21,140 nt of DNA. Source: Pelargonium x hortorum (lineage: Eukaryota; Streptophyta; Magnoliopsida; Geraniales; Geraniaceae). The notes under the pieces are model-generated. The model had not been told where the DNA came from and searched no databases. It worked only from the letters and a program-made list of their open reading frames with translations. Location of the stretch: NCBI GenBank assembly GCA_036897525.1, contig JAYMTJ010000117.1:1-21140 (forward strand), in the 5' to 3' direction. Below, in pieces: positions 10,696 through 21,140 of the stretch. The stretch's first letter is position 1. Each line of letters begins with the position of its first letter. Both the position numbers and the translations under genes were made by a program.

Positions 10696-10730
10696 AGTTT
10701 ACCAGTTTAGTAGTTTAAGAGTTTAAGAAG
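10696..10730 (+). repeat. Minisatellite-like tandem, 8-bp period
   Basis: AGTTTA occurs at 10696 (as AGTTTA with its final A at 10701), 10704, 10712 and 10720, exactly eight bases apart, with the two remaining bases of each unit varying (CC, GT, AG, AG). This is four units of a degenerate 8-bp repeat, consistent with replication slippage followed by drift. Confidence 0.6.
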
Positions 10731-11257
10731 TCAATAAAATTGCCTAGGTTTCTTTGTTTTGGTGTAATGCTATTCAGATCCCTTCCTTGTAGCTATTATT
10801 AACTCTTTTAGGTTTAGGAAAGTTCTTGATAATATAGGATTTTTAGCTTTGGGTATCCTTACAAGGTATCTGAACTGGCAGAATTTATAGAAAGATTAGG
10901 GTTCTTTGCTTTATGTATTCCTTTATATTCATAGCATCTTTTTATCTTGCTCTTGCAGGTATAGATAAGTTCTTAAATCTTAGGAATAAAGACGGGCTCA
11001 AGTAATGCATTTTCCAGTGAAGTCAATTCGAAAGCCAGCTTTTCTTTCTTTCTTTTGTAAAGTGTGAAGCTAGGCAATTGTATAGCCGGCGAAGGACTTA
11101 CCCTTATAGAATTTCTTGTTTGACACAGTTAAGGGTTAAGTTAAGGAATAGAATAACAGATAGGATTCTCTTGGTGCTATGCTAATGGAAGCTAGGTTTT
11201 ATTGTCTTTATTGTTAATTGTTAGGACTGGATAGCTGAATACTTAATAACATAAACT

Positions 11258-11275
11258 GGCTTTTAGGCTTTTAGG
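11258..11275 (+). repeat. Short tandem repeat, 8-bp unit
   Basis: GGCTTTTA is repeated exactly at 11258-11265 and 11266-11273 and followed by GG, giving two and a quarter copies. It lies inside the repeat block and fits the same pattern of local slippage. Confidence 0.55.
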
Positions 11276-11673
11276 AGAATCTCTGAATTATAGCAATTTG
11301 TTCTTTTGTAAGCTCTTTCCGGTTAAGGCAAGGTTTATCTTGTTCTTCCTAGCTTGAGGAGTATATATAGTCTAAGCAAGCTTACCTTTCCTTAGGGATT
11401 GTGTTTAGGACTACACTCTATTTCTATTAATTGTCTTAGTTCTTTTGTTGTAGCTAAGTTCTAACTTCGCGGATAGAATTAGGCAGCTATTTGTTTTTTA
11501 GGAAGGAGTTCACCAGATTCTTATCCTGGATAATAAATAATAAGTATGTAGCTTTGGTATCCTTGTTTGTTGTAATTCCTTAAAAATGAGTTCCCTGTCC
11601 TCGATATTCCCAGTCTTTCCCATTTCAGTTTAGGAGAGAACTCTCTAGTATTCTTTGGAATGTCTTTTTTTAA

Positions 11674-11707
11674 GCAGGCTTTGATTCTAATAATTGCTTG
11701 CTATTGG
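11674..11707 (+). repeat. Dispersed repeat, copy 2 (partner at 10577-10609)
   Basis: Second copy of the 33-34-base unit described at 10577-10609. The flanks on either side do not continue the match, so only a short remnant is shared. Confidence 0.75.
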
Positions 11708-11790
11708 AGCTGTTTCCTTAGATATAAACAATCCTCTTTTCTTTGTAGAAGCTGTACCAACTTCTAATGTTTATTAAGCCAGTACGGGAA

Positions 11791-13200
11791 TTTGGGGATT
11801 TGCAGCTTTCATGCTCTAACAATTTAAGTATAGGATCTCATCTCGCTAAATAGATGGTAATATAAGGGAATTCTAAAGCCCTAAATGTACAAGTATAGTA
11901 AATTCAAGAAGTTTACAGTTACCTCTAACAAAAGTCAGTTTCAGTCCTCCCATGGAATTACTAAAAGATGGAAGTTTAATGTACTGGATACCTCTATTTA
12001 TTTACCTATTTTGTGTTTTCCTGTCTCTCAACTTTTTGGGTTTAGTCTATTTGTCCTTGGGAGTCTTTTCTCTTATTGATGATGGTTACTTTCCTATTTG
12101 GTATTCCAGGTACGTACCTATATTTGTGGTGAGTGCTTTCTCAGCAGTATCGCTAATCGAATACAATACAATGTAAAGGAAATCCCTTTCTTTGATAAGC
12201 GATGTTACCTTAAGACCGGGTAATTATAAGGAATCGGCTCCTTATCTTATTTCTTTCTTTTAGGAAGTCCAATCAAAGGTTTCTATAATTCTATAATTAA
12301 GGGTGCTGCTTTATGTCATGCTTTATCCCGGTATAAAAAGGGGTTCCCTGGCAATGAGGGGGTCAATAATTGAAATATAGGAGAACGCTAATAATAGCTT
12401 AGAGAGATAAAGTCTATATCTAAACTCCAGACATAGGGCATTGCATTCTCGATAGAAACTTCATATTGTATTTCATTTGTCTTTTTTGGTTCCATTCCAG
12501 GACTTTCTGAAAAGGATATTAATTAAGTAAAGTAAGGCGGTTTCAAAGAAATAATTAAAGAAACCAGGTCTCGTAGGTATAACAGGATAGACTCAAAGTA
12601 CAAAGATAAGGAATATAAGTAAAGTAGAAAGACCCTTTAATACAAAGTTTTAAGGTATTTGGTTTGTAATAATTTGTATTTCTCTTGTGTTCCCTGTCAA
12701 GAATCTAGTGGTTTCTAGTTTGGGCGCTGAGTAGATTAGGCGCAAAGGAAAGACTTAGTACTTCTTTACGACCCTTAAGAAAGAGTCTATAATAATAAAA
12801 GAGGCGTGGTAGCCCAAATTGAGTTCTAGGTATAGGTATAGTATTGGGCTTAAGAACCTGGGTATTCTGAAGTTTGTATGCTTACGAGAATCCATCGGAA
12901 GTTTGTCCTGTTGGTGCTGGGTATTTCTCCTCTCCTTTCAAGCTTTAACGGGATAACAATTTAAAGGGAAGTTTCAGAACTTTCCATTTGCTTTCAAGTT
13001 CAAGTACAGAGTTTCCAGTTGTTGCAGGTACTTCTTGAGGGAGATAGGACTAGGGAAAGCTTAGGATTAGGATTGGAAGTGTAGCTAAACTAAGGAGAGA
13101 CTGTGAAGCAAATTAATTGTATTCTGGGATAGAAGGTGTAGCTAAAGGAAAATAGAAAGATTTTTTGAAATTCCTGTAGTTAAACGTTGTCTCTCTCTCC
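11791..13200. other. Spacer with a small hydrophobic frame and minor repeats
   Basis: No gene is firmly supported. A 74-codon ATG frame at 11952-12176 encodes a hydrophobic peptide with a long apolar run (roughly residues 11-40) and a second one (about 55-68). No family is recognised, there is no clear upstream ribosome binding site, and T-rich DNA readily produces such frames. CTATAATT is tandemly doubled at 12283-12298. GTGTAGCTAAA is repeated at 13079-13089 and 13136-13146, 57 bp apart, in a locally G-rich stretch. Confidence 0.5.
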
Positions 13201-16200
13201 TAGCTACAATCAGGAAAAGCTCTACTTGTTTAAGCTATTCTCTGGGATACCCTCATAATAAAGAAAGACTACAATTTATGAGAGCTCTGCAGGCTTACAA
13301 CCGAGGATTTTCTATCTTTCTAGTTGGCCCTAAGATGTGTAACAGAGACTTTATCTTTATATGTCCCTTCTTAGAATAAGGTGAGGACTCTACAAGACCA
13401 AGATAGTTTATGTTATCCTCCTTTAGCTCCTGGAATATTCCTGAATTCCCCAATAAGAAAGGTTAATACTACAAGAGACAAGCTCTTGCCTTGCTTTACA
13501 AATGCATTATACCTTTACCTACAAGGCTGAGAAGTTTACAAAGACTAGGGCTCCTAACTGTTACACACACCAAAAAGAAAGGGTGTTTAGTCCATAGTAT
13601 TAAGTCATAGCTTTTCCAAAACAAGGAATACAAATCTAATACTGCTACACCATCTATCGCGGTTAGACTAGAAACTCCTTACCTTTCATTTTAATCTGGA
13701 AAACCGAAAAAAGATTCTTTGCTTTTATTACCAGTTAGTTTAGCTTTCATAAAACATAGGAATTTCTTTCTATTCCCTACATGACTGAACCTAACTTTCA
13801 ATAAAATACTAAAACAAATGAAATAGAATAACCCAAAGCGACTCCTTTTATCAGCTGATACTCTGTTCATTTATCGTTCTCCTATACTTTACTTTAAAAT
13901 AGTTTACCTCTGAAAGTTTATCGAATATATTCTCTTTATCTATTTCAGATACTAAACAAAATACTAAACAGGACATGGAAAAGCAAAACCTATTGGATTG
14001 TTACTTATTTTTGGATGATATTAAGGGAATGAATACCCGACCCGAGCTTATTCCTTATTAAGAAGGGCAGCTTTTAGAAATCTAGCTTTTACACCCTGTT
14101 AAGCTGCTTTTAAGGTCAGATTTACTAATAAATAAGTTATGGACCCCTCCCCGGAAATCATGACGACCCTTGTTACTGCGCTTTAGTTTAGAATTACTCT
14201 TATTTAATTAATAGTGCCTAGAAATTGAACTTTCTACACATCTACCGGTTAGGTTAAAGAACTTCCTAAAGGTTTATATTACTTATCCGGATACTAAAAG
14301 CATGACATCAAGAAAGCAGGTTCCCTTTTGAGAATTAGATTCTAGCCTTGTTTACAGGAATTCCTAATATATAAAATAAATAACATACATAAGCCGCCAG
14401 ATTCCTTTAATTACCCGGAACAACCGATACTCGAAACAAGATAAAGAAATCTTACTCCCAAGGACTTGTTAAAGTTAGAGAGACTGGAAAACCACTAACA
14501 GGAAGAGCCCAAATAAGTTACCTGTTTGTTAATGAGCTTCCATAAAGGTTTTCTTTCAGGTAGAGGAAACTCTCCCACAAAGGACTTTTCAGATAAAGAG
14601 TAGTGGGAACTTTTCGAGCGTATGGGATATAAATCAAGGAGAGACCTTATACTTCATTTGTTGATTGGAGTCGTATATAAACGTTAAGCAGGAATTTCAC
14701 TAATTTAATAAAATATAAGGTGGCAGTTTAGTTGATTGAATAAGAGGGTATGCATTTCCCAGTATCTATAGGTATTACAAGAAAGAAGTCTATAGAAAGA
14801 AAGAGCTCAACCTTAAGTTAAGACTGTGAGGCGTTGGGTAGATCTGATTCTTCCTGTGATTAATAGTAATTATTAGACCGACCATCTGATCCAGATTCAG
14901 ACTTATAAAGGAGAATTTCGAGTAATAGATTATAAAAAAAAAAAAAGATAGCTATTTTACGACTTTATGCGCCTAGCCTTTCTTTGTACGGTAGGTTTTT
15001 TCGGAGAAGGTTTATTCTACTTAGTAATGGTAATGAACTTATCTCTAATACTGACTACTTTTGTTTTGTACAAAGATTTCTTGCTTATTCGTAGCATAGA
15101 CCTTGTACTTCTTTGGAAGACTCTCAGATATAGATTCCTTTAAGTTTTCATATATAGAAATTGAGTGTTTTATATACTCTTATTCCTTCCAGGTCCCGAG
15201 TCTTCCTAGAGTGGAGTTATTTGTGCTTTATTCTACTAAAGAAATTTTAAGGCATAAACGTAAATAAATGTATGGTGTGTTTTAACCAGGGAGGTTCTCT
15301 TTTATTAAGCTCTCCTCTCTCCTACCCGGATATTGTATTGTACTACAACTTTTCATAGGAGAACCTGGATCTTATTTTAGAGAAACAAACAGGAGCTTCC
15401 CGCCCTTTCCACTATTATAGCAAACAACATTTGCCAGCTGGGGCACACTTTAGATCCTTTTTCATGACTTGAAGACCCTCTCTTCATTTGTAACTACTAG
15501 TAAGCTTATATAAATTTATAAGGAAATTCCCTTTCTTGCTTAAAGCGTAAGATTTTTCTTACTTAGTTAATAAAAAATCTAATTTTAAGGATCCTGCACT
15601 AAGGGATAGAACCAAGATTTACCTAAAAGACACTTTTTAGGGGATAGAGAGAAAGTATTCTAAGTTATTTGCTCTGTATTACAGTAAACCCTAAAGCAAG
15701 ATATGGCAGAAAGAGTTCAATTTAATAGAGATAAGGCGGGCCAGAACAACTAACAGTATGGCATTACCATCCTAAAATTTGTCAATTCAAAACTGACCTA
15801 ACGAAACCCCACTTAAGAAGGTGATTCTATGTTCGAGTAGAGTTTTTTTAGAGAGTAGCACCAAAGCTTTCGTATTAAACCCTAGGTAATCCGAGTTTGA
15901 CGCGAAAATAGTTAGTTATTGATTTAGTCTAAGAGATTCTTTTTATTTGTACTTTTCAATGGTGAGAGATACCTTATATTAAGATATAGTGATTTCCATA
16001 ACTAGGGGAAGACTTCTAAGTAGGAGGTATTATTTTCTACTAAGTGAATATTGTATTAGTATATTAGACGGAGAATTCTGCGAAGGATAATACATACATA
16101 TCTATATATGAAATTCTTTTAAAAGAGTGTTACATTGTAACCCCCCAGATGTATTTAGGTGCTACTTTTGAGCTGTTGATAGGATGCCTATATTAAAAAA

Positions 16201-17383
16201 TTGATCTATGAAGTTTCTTAGGGATACCTAATTACCTTCTAATTTAAATATCTATAGATAGGGATAGGGAGCTTTCAGAGCTTATATATTTACACTCAAG
16301 CTAGAGTTTTTACGCTTCTACTCTTCGTTGCCAAGTTATGCGTTAATCTTAATTTTAGTTTTGTAAAGCATTGTTTCCTATGCGCTCTCTTGAAGGAATC
16401 TTCTATTTACTCGCTTTTGTGACGGATTATAAAAAAAAAAAAGAATTAGGAAACCCATCTTTTTTGTGTTTCCGTACGTACGATTATTTACCTGCAGCTT
16501 AACTAAAACCCTGCCGGCAATTAGCAACTTTATGTGTGTATTTACTAACAAACGTTCTTTTAAGATATATAATAGTTAATCCTGTTCTATGATTATACAT
16601 TTTTTTCCTGGGGAAGCTTCCATTTAGCTGCTATAAGGAGTCCTACGCGCAATCAATTTACAATTTAATGCGATGCGCAAGGGATAACAAACAGGGTCTT
16701 ATTAATTAAACTTATGGAGGGAGTACCCCGGGTTAGTTTTCTAAAGTTTAGGTGAGCTGCTGCTTTTTTCTACAAGAATTTAAAAGGACAATACCTGTAA
16801 GGAGGCAGGCTTAGTAAGAATTCTTCGAAGTAAAGATGAATTGAATTAAAACTCTAAAAAACGGGTTTTCCTGTACTATACTTTTTTCTTTGGGTTTATA
16901 TTATAGACGGGGCTATTCAAAACTAGAAATTAGATTGACTGCCAATTTTGGGGATTATAGACTTAGCCAAATAAAGTAAGTAAACATAAAAAAAAATTTA
17001 CAGCAAGTAAAAAGCTCTGTACTTACTACTACAAAGAAGCTGTGAGTACTCTTAATAAAAGGGGATCCCCTTTCTAGATTATCGACTTACTCTATTCTGG
17101 ATTCCTCTCGGAATGAAAACTTCTTAGATTTATGGGCCTTTCCTTTGGCTTTATTACCCTATGAACCCAGAAAGAAACTCCTTTTACGAAAAAGGAAACA
17201 CTTTTAGAATATCGCTGCAAAAAAAAAAATCATGAGGGATTGAAATCACTTAATAGAATATACATGAACAAGATCCTATATTTATACCAATCTGTGAATA
17301 GTCTTCCCTTCCTTCTTCTCTAAAAGCTGGCAGTAACCGCTGCTGCTAACCCTTTCATGTGATCTCTTATAATTTATACCGAA
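13201..17383. other. Spacer without recognisable genes
   Basis: More than 4 kb without a gene or an open frame of 60 codons or more. ATACTAAACA is repeated at 13949-13958 and 13961-13970, and a near copy starts at 13806. Two A-runs of 13 and 12 bases (14934-14946 and 16431-16442) are each preceded by GATTAT and followed by GA. A six-base-pair hairpin at 15547-15562 (GTAAGA and TCTTAC) and the palindrome CGTACGTACG near 16475 are within chance expectation. Confidence 0.55.
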
Positions 17384-17437
17384 CAGAGCACTAGTCAATT
17401 TGTATCTGATGTCGTAGGTTCGAATCCTGGTTATCTT
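17384..17437 (+). pseudogene. tRNA-like relic resembling tRNA-Thr(UGU)
   Basis: CAGAGCA (17384-17390) fits the right half of a D arm, and GGTTCGAATCC (17417-17427) is a T arm with loop TTCGAAT. The spacing of 29 bases is close to the usual 28. Between them GTCA (17394-17397) can pair with TGAT (17407-17410), including one G:U pair, enclosing a loop that contains TTTGTAT. This places UGU (17401-17403) where an anticodon would be, with one mismatched closing pair. ATTTGTA also matches my recollection of plastid-type tRNA-Thr(UGU). The T stem pairs at four of five positions if a G:U is allowed. Upstream there is no D-stem partner and no acceptor strand matching the 3' side, so the 5' third is gone. 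It is likely non-functional, and the isotype is tentative. Confidence 0.42.
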
Positions 17438-20400
17438 AGTTTTTTTCTTCGAAAAGTGCCTTGCGTTAGCTTAAGGGACCTTCCCTACACTTTCGAAATA
17501 CAGGTTTTAAGAGGTTAAAAGAGCCTTAAATCTATGGAATTTTAATAGGTTTTAAGTGGACTACCTCCCATAGGGGCCATTTTGCTTTTTTTTTCAAGTC
17601 GTATGAAATGAAGTTCTGTTTGAAAAGGGGTTTTTAAGGACTTCCATAATTTTCTTTTTGAAAGGATGCTTTCATACACTAAACCCCCATATACCTCTTA
17701 AGACTTGTTTCTTAGTCTTATCCGCTTTAGGAGTTAGGGAGGAAATAGACACCTAGAAGAAGAGATACCTCTAAGGAAAATACCTAACGAAGAAGAAAAA
17801 GATCTCTTTATTATTTTCTCTAATATGCCTGTGACTGGAGAAACTTTTTTAAAAATGAACCTTCCTTAGCCTTTCAGGACCTCCTTGTTACTTCCCTTCC
17901 TACAAATGAACTAGATCAGAAAGACAGGAAAAAAGACTCCTTTGCTTATGAGAGACCTATACCTTGTACTTGAAATCTTTCTTAAAAAGATTTCGTCGAG
18001 TAAGAACGCCCTACTTTTCTATTACCAGCTCTTTATTTGTACATTTAATTGCTTCTAACTAAAGTCAAGATGACCCCTTTTATATTATTTACCTTGTTCT
18101 GAAGCTGCTTTATGACCTTTAAATTGCATTATTTCCACAGTTAGTTGAGTTGGGGGGTATTTCAAAGTACCAAAATTAAGTGACTTTTTTTTTTTCAAAC
18201 AGTAACGGCAAGCTGAATATAAGAGATCATGTGAACAAATATTCCATGGAAATGGGTCTAATCAACCGAACATATGGGGATTTCGTCTTCGGAAGGGTTT
18301 CCTATTCTGGATAATAGATAACAATATCTAAGGAGCCTCCTTTCTAGTAATAAAGGATATACTAAGGAGGTCTTACGGAAAAACTTGATCAGAAGAGAAG
18401 CACAAAAAAAAAGAAAAGAGGGCTTAAAAAAGAGACCCATTAAGGGAGAGATACTTACCTAATAGCGGAAGGGATTCCTCTTGTTCTAACGGTAGGTATT
18501 ATAGGTACTTGTATTCCATTAGAAAGGAATAAAGGAGTTGCTTTTATGTGTTTCCTTGATAAATCCCTTTAATCTTAAAAGCATAAACTAGTTCCAAACA
18601 GAACACGTGTAAGAGTAAAGTAATATTTAGAAAATCTTTTTTGCGAGTAGTATACTCACTTTGGACTGAAATTCTATGCATGTACTAAGGCTTTAAGGAC
18701 CTGAAAAAGAGTTTGTCGAATTTGAATTTATACCCTTGTATTGAAATAAATTGAGACCCCAATACTTAATTAAGGATCCTACGCTACTCTACCAATAGAA
18801 TTCCTAAAAGTTAAAATAGAGTTGTATTTCAACTCTAAACTACCCGGGTTTGTAACCAAAGTAAAAAACCCTGTATCCTATTTTAAAGTCCCGACCTTAC
18901 TCAGTCCAGTAGTAATACTCTATTTATATAAATGTTAGTTTTTTCGGCTTAGAGAAGGCTCCAACTTTAGGTCAATTTGGTACCCAAATGAGAAGTCCCG
19001 TGTTAACTTTCTATTTAATAGAGCTTCTTAGGCTGTACTTTACAGAGTCGAAATTTCGTATCAACGTTTTAAAGGTTATAATTCAGAGACTCCCGTGCTC
19101 CAGTCTTTTTTACTTAGAAATTCAACAAGAGAGGAAAACCCTTAACTTACACGATTTAAGAGAATTTCGGCTTTATAAATCTTGAATACGGAATAATTTA
19201 TTTCTACAAGACGAGTAGAGTAAACCCCGCAACTAACACCGCATATTGTAGACCTTTCCTGGTATAGGAAGGAGCTGACTTTCAAAACTAGCCAAAAAAC
19301 TCTTTTTAAGTCTTTTTCCTTGGATCAACCACCAGAATCGGATATATAGATACCCGTTTTTCTTTAATTCAAAATATAGGCTAGGAATTGAAAGAAAGTC
19401 AGGTTGGCTATCTAAATAATACATACTACTAATTCCTTAAGATTCCCTAAACCTCTTAAACTCATAATCCAGCACCTTTGTTTGTATATCCTTTAATTAA
19501 ACCCTCCCTATATTGCAGAATTTCTTAAAAGTATACCTTTTGAAGCTCTATGGAATTTCCTTTTTTCCTTTACATATGGGTATCTCGTTTTGAACCTATT
19601 GCATATTCTCGCGTTCCTCTCTTGCGAAGCCCCGCTCCGAGAGTTTTGTTGTACTCTATACAGAATAAAAGAGACACAGCTGAATATATCGAATCTCCTC
19701 TGCTTTTTTTAAGACTTATCCTACCTACGGGAAGCGAGGGACTCTAGCGAAACCTTGGTTAAGAATCTCTTTTAAAGTACTTTCCTTGACCGCAAAAGGA
19801 GAATAGGGATAACCCCTACTAACCCTTGAAAAGTGCATAAAAGACCGCTTTCAAGAATGCCTTTAAATCCCTTACCAATTTTAAGTATACAACACTGTTT
19901 ATAAAAACAAGAAAAGACTTCTGAATTTTTTTTGATAAGAGTATACACCTTTTAGGCATTTGTGTCAGTATTTCCCATACTTTCCTTTTTGAATTCCTAA
20001 GTCCCCTGTTACTATAAAACAAACAGAACATGAGGGCTTCGCGCCTTAGAGAAATAATATTAACAATCTTTCGGTAGAATCAGAAAAAGGAATCCATTAA
20101 CTAAGTTAAGGCGTTTGTGCTCTAAGCGTAATAAACTGAAAGCTTTTGGACTGTAGAAAAGGGGTTTTAACTACATCCATTTAGAATATTCCCTAAGTTA
20201 TAGAATTCCGGCCGGACAGGAAGTTTGCTACGTAGAGGCACCTTGTCAAGCTTATATATAATATTAAGTTTTTAAGCCCTGTCATTACCGGGTATCCTTC
20301 ATTTCATATAATATAAGCTTTTCTGTTCTGTTAAAATACAAGTACAATGCTTCAGGAAGTCCAAAGTTCCTATAAGTCATTTTTAACAGTTATAAGATTA

Positions 20401-20752
20401 AGAAAATAGAATTTAGCCTGCAAGAACTTCTAAAAGAAGCCCCTCTCTATTGAGACAAAAGTTATGCGAGCTTTTGGTCATTCCTTAATTAAGCTGCAAT
20501 TTGAACACTTAACTTTCTTGTAGCATACCCTCTTTTCTGAGTCAAGCAGTACTTTTGGGAAGGGTTTCAACTATGTTACACTCATTTTAGCTCTCGCTGG
20601 TTGTACATATCAAATCTAGGAGGCCCTTTACCCTTTAATTTATAGAATCTTTTAGGCGGTGGTTTAGAAAGGGCTTTCCTTACAGTAACATGCTTTTTCT
20701 TTTCCAAGTGCAGGGTCGTAGTATAGCAAATTTTGTACGTCAAAACCGAAAT
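17438..20752. other. Spacer without recognisable genes
   Basis: About 3.3 kb with no gene that can be supported. Frames of 60-70 codons occur at 18258-18440 (-), 18988-19185 (+), 19233-19424 (-), 19550-19747 (+) and 19819-20031 (-). None has a recognisable domain, and all are within chance length. The part from about 19.55 to 19.75 kb is richer in CpG than most of the window. AAAGG/CCTTT words are frequent throughout but do not form an array. Confidence 0.55.
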
Positions 20753-20770
20753 TCATATCCCGGGATATGA
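20753..20770. other. 18-bp perfect palindrome
   Basis: TCATATCCCGGGATATGA reads the same on both strands with no spacer, centred on CCCGGG. It is immediately followed by TATGAGATATTC, which repeats part of one arm. A loop-free inverted repeat of nine base pairs is expected about 0.2 times by chance in this window, so it is moderately unusual. It could be a dimeric protein binding site or a replication or recombination cruciform, but no neighbouring gene supports either. Confidence 0.45.
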
Positions 20771-21140
20771 TATGAGATATTCGTGAAAATACTCTAATTG
20801 TAGTTCAAAAAAAAGCCACCCTAAATAGAAAACTTTACCAGCTAGGACCCTTTGAGATGAGATTGGAATCTTACTCTATATAAGTATAAGTGATTTATCT
20901 AAAGAAAATCGGGGTTTACCTCTTCTAGAAAATAGACTTTAGGTTTTTAGTCTGCTTGTATTTTCCTTCATCGAAGTACTATTTTAAAAAGCAGCCGCAG
21001 TTCTTCCTTAAGGGGTCTAGTTAACAAAGAGCAAAGCTTAGAGTCTAAGTAATCTAAGGTAAGTTCATTACCAAGTAGCAGCGTTTCCCAGGTCTGTAGT
21101 CTGAATAAGTCAAAGAATTCTAAACTAAAAAAGGGAAAGG
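20771..21140. other. Spacer to the window edge
   Basis: No frame, RNA gene or repeat of note was seen in the last 370 bases. A gene lying mostly outside the window cannot be excluded, but nothing here resembles the end of one. Confidence 0.55.

Larger units (their letters stand above)
10031..11790 (+). repeat. Block of decayed direct repeats, T-rich and CpG-poor
   Basis: Within 1.76 kb many diverged words recur in the same orientation. The best pair is 10577-10609 with 11674-11707, identical at 30 of 34 aligned columns. Others are 10512-10525 with 11431-11444 (14 of 14), 10844-10860 with 11549-11564 (16 of 17), 10051-10065 with 11388-11404 (15 matches and a two-base indel), 10284-10296 with 10386-10398 (13 of 13), 10136-10147 with 10651-10662 (12 of 12), and 10297-10326 with 10531-10553 (two matched blocks around an indel). 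T is about 40% and A about 23% on this strand in sampled lines. CpG count (about 16 in 1.8 kb) is well under a third of expectation. No coding frame or known element was recognised. The limits are approximate. It could be a degraded satellite or minisatellite, or a very old dispersed element; the minus strand is A-rich, which alone does not identify a family. Confidence 0.65.

Noticed and set aside
10031-11790. Calling the repeat block an LTR retroelement fossil from its A-rich minus strand
   Set aside because: No primer-binding site, terminal repeat pair or protein domain was recognised; the composition alone is not enough.
15547-15562. Intrinsic terminator (GTAAGA/TCTTAC hairpin)
   Set aside because: The stem is only six A+T-rich pairs, there is no following T-run, and no gene lies upstream.
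18755-18793. Minus-strand tRNA from a TTGGTAGAGT-like D-arm word
   Set aside because: The T-loop position reads TCTCAAT instead of TTCRANN, and no anticodon arm folds.

Overview
No intact gene could be recognised in this 21 kb window. The base composition is about 35% G+C (estimated by eye). Stop codons fall in every frame at about the rate expected for random DNA of that composition. The longest open frames with an ATG are 96 codons, which is what chance gives over six frames of 21 kb. I saw no rRNA, intact tRNA, CRISPR array, recognisable transposase or reverse transcriptase, and no group II intron domain V-like hairpin. The DNA therefore reads as a long intergenic or relic stretch.

The organism is uncertain. 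The texture is short purine and pyrimidine runs, many GGG/CCC and CTAG words, no microsatellites, and only moderate CpG shortage over most of the window, together with decayed tRNA pieces. This best fits the gene-poor spacer of a large organelle genome, such as an expanded plant or fungal mitochondrion. A nuclear origin is not excluded, especially for the repeat block at 10.03-11.79 kb, where CpG is much scarcer.

Layout. 0-1.3 kb: a tRNA-Phe-like 3' relic (398-452), a cluster of CCTGTCAA words (569-727), an unusually Ala/Thr/Pro-rich open stretch without a start (863-1042) and a small hairpin. 1.3-10.0 kb: featureless spacer apart from a hairpin (1911-1932), a CpG-dense patch (3303-3361), a T-rich tract (4088-4160) and two more tRNA-like relics, one fair (4505-4560) and one weak (6805-6860). 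10.03-11.79 kb: the one clearly structured region, a T-rich and CpG-poor block packed with diverged direct repeats and short tandem repeats; one repeat pair agrees at 30 of 34 columns 1.1 kb apart. 11.8-17.4 kb: spacer with a few very short repeats and one small hydrophobic frame. 17.38-17.44 kb: a tRNA-Thr(UGU)-like relic. 17.4-21.1 kb: spacer ending with an 18-bp perfect palindrome (20753-20770).

No genes can be shown to work together here. The history suggested is accumulation and decay: tRNA fragments left by rearrangement, and one block of expanded and degraded repeats, possibly acquired from elsewhere.
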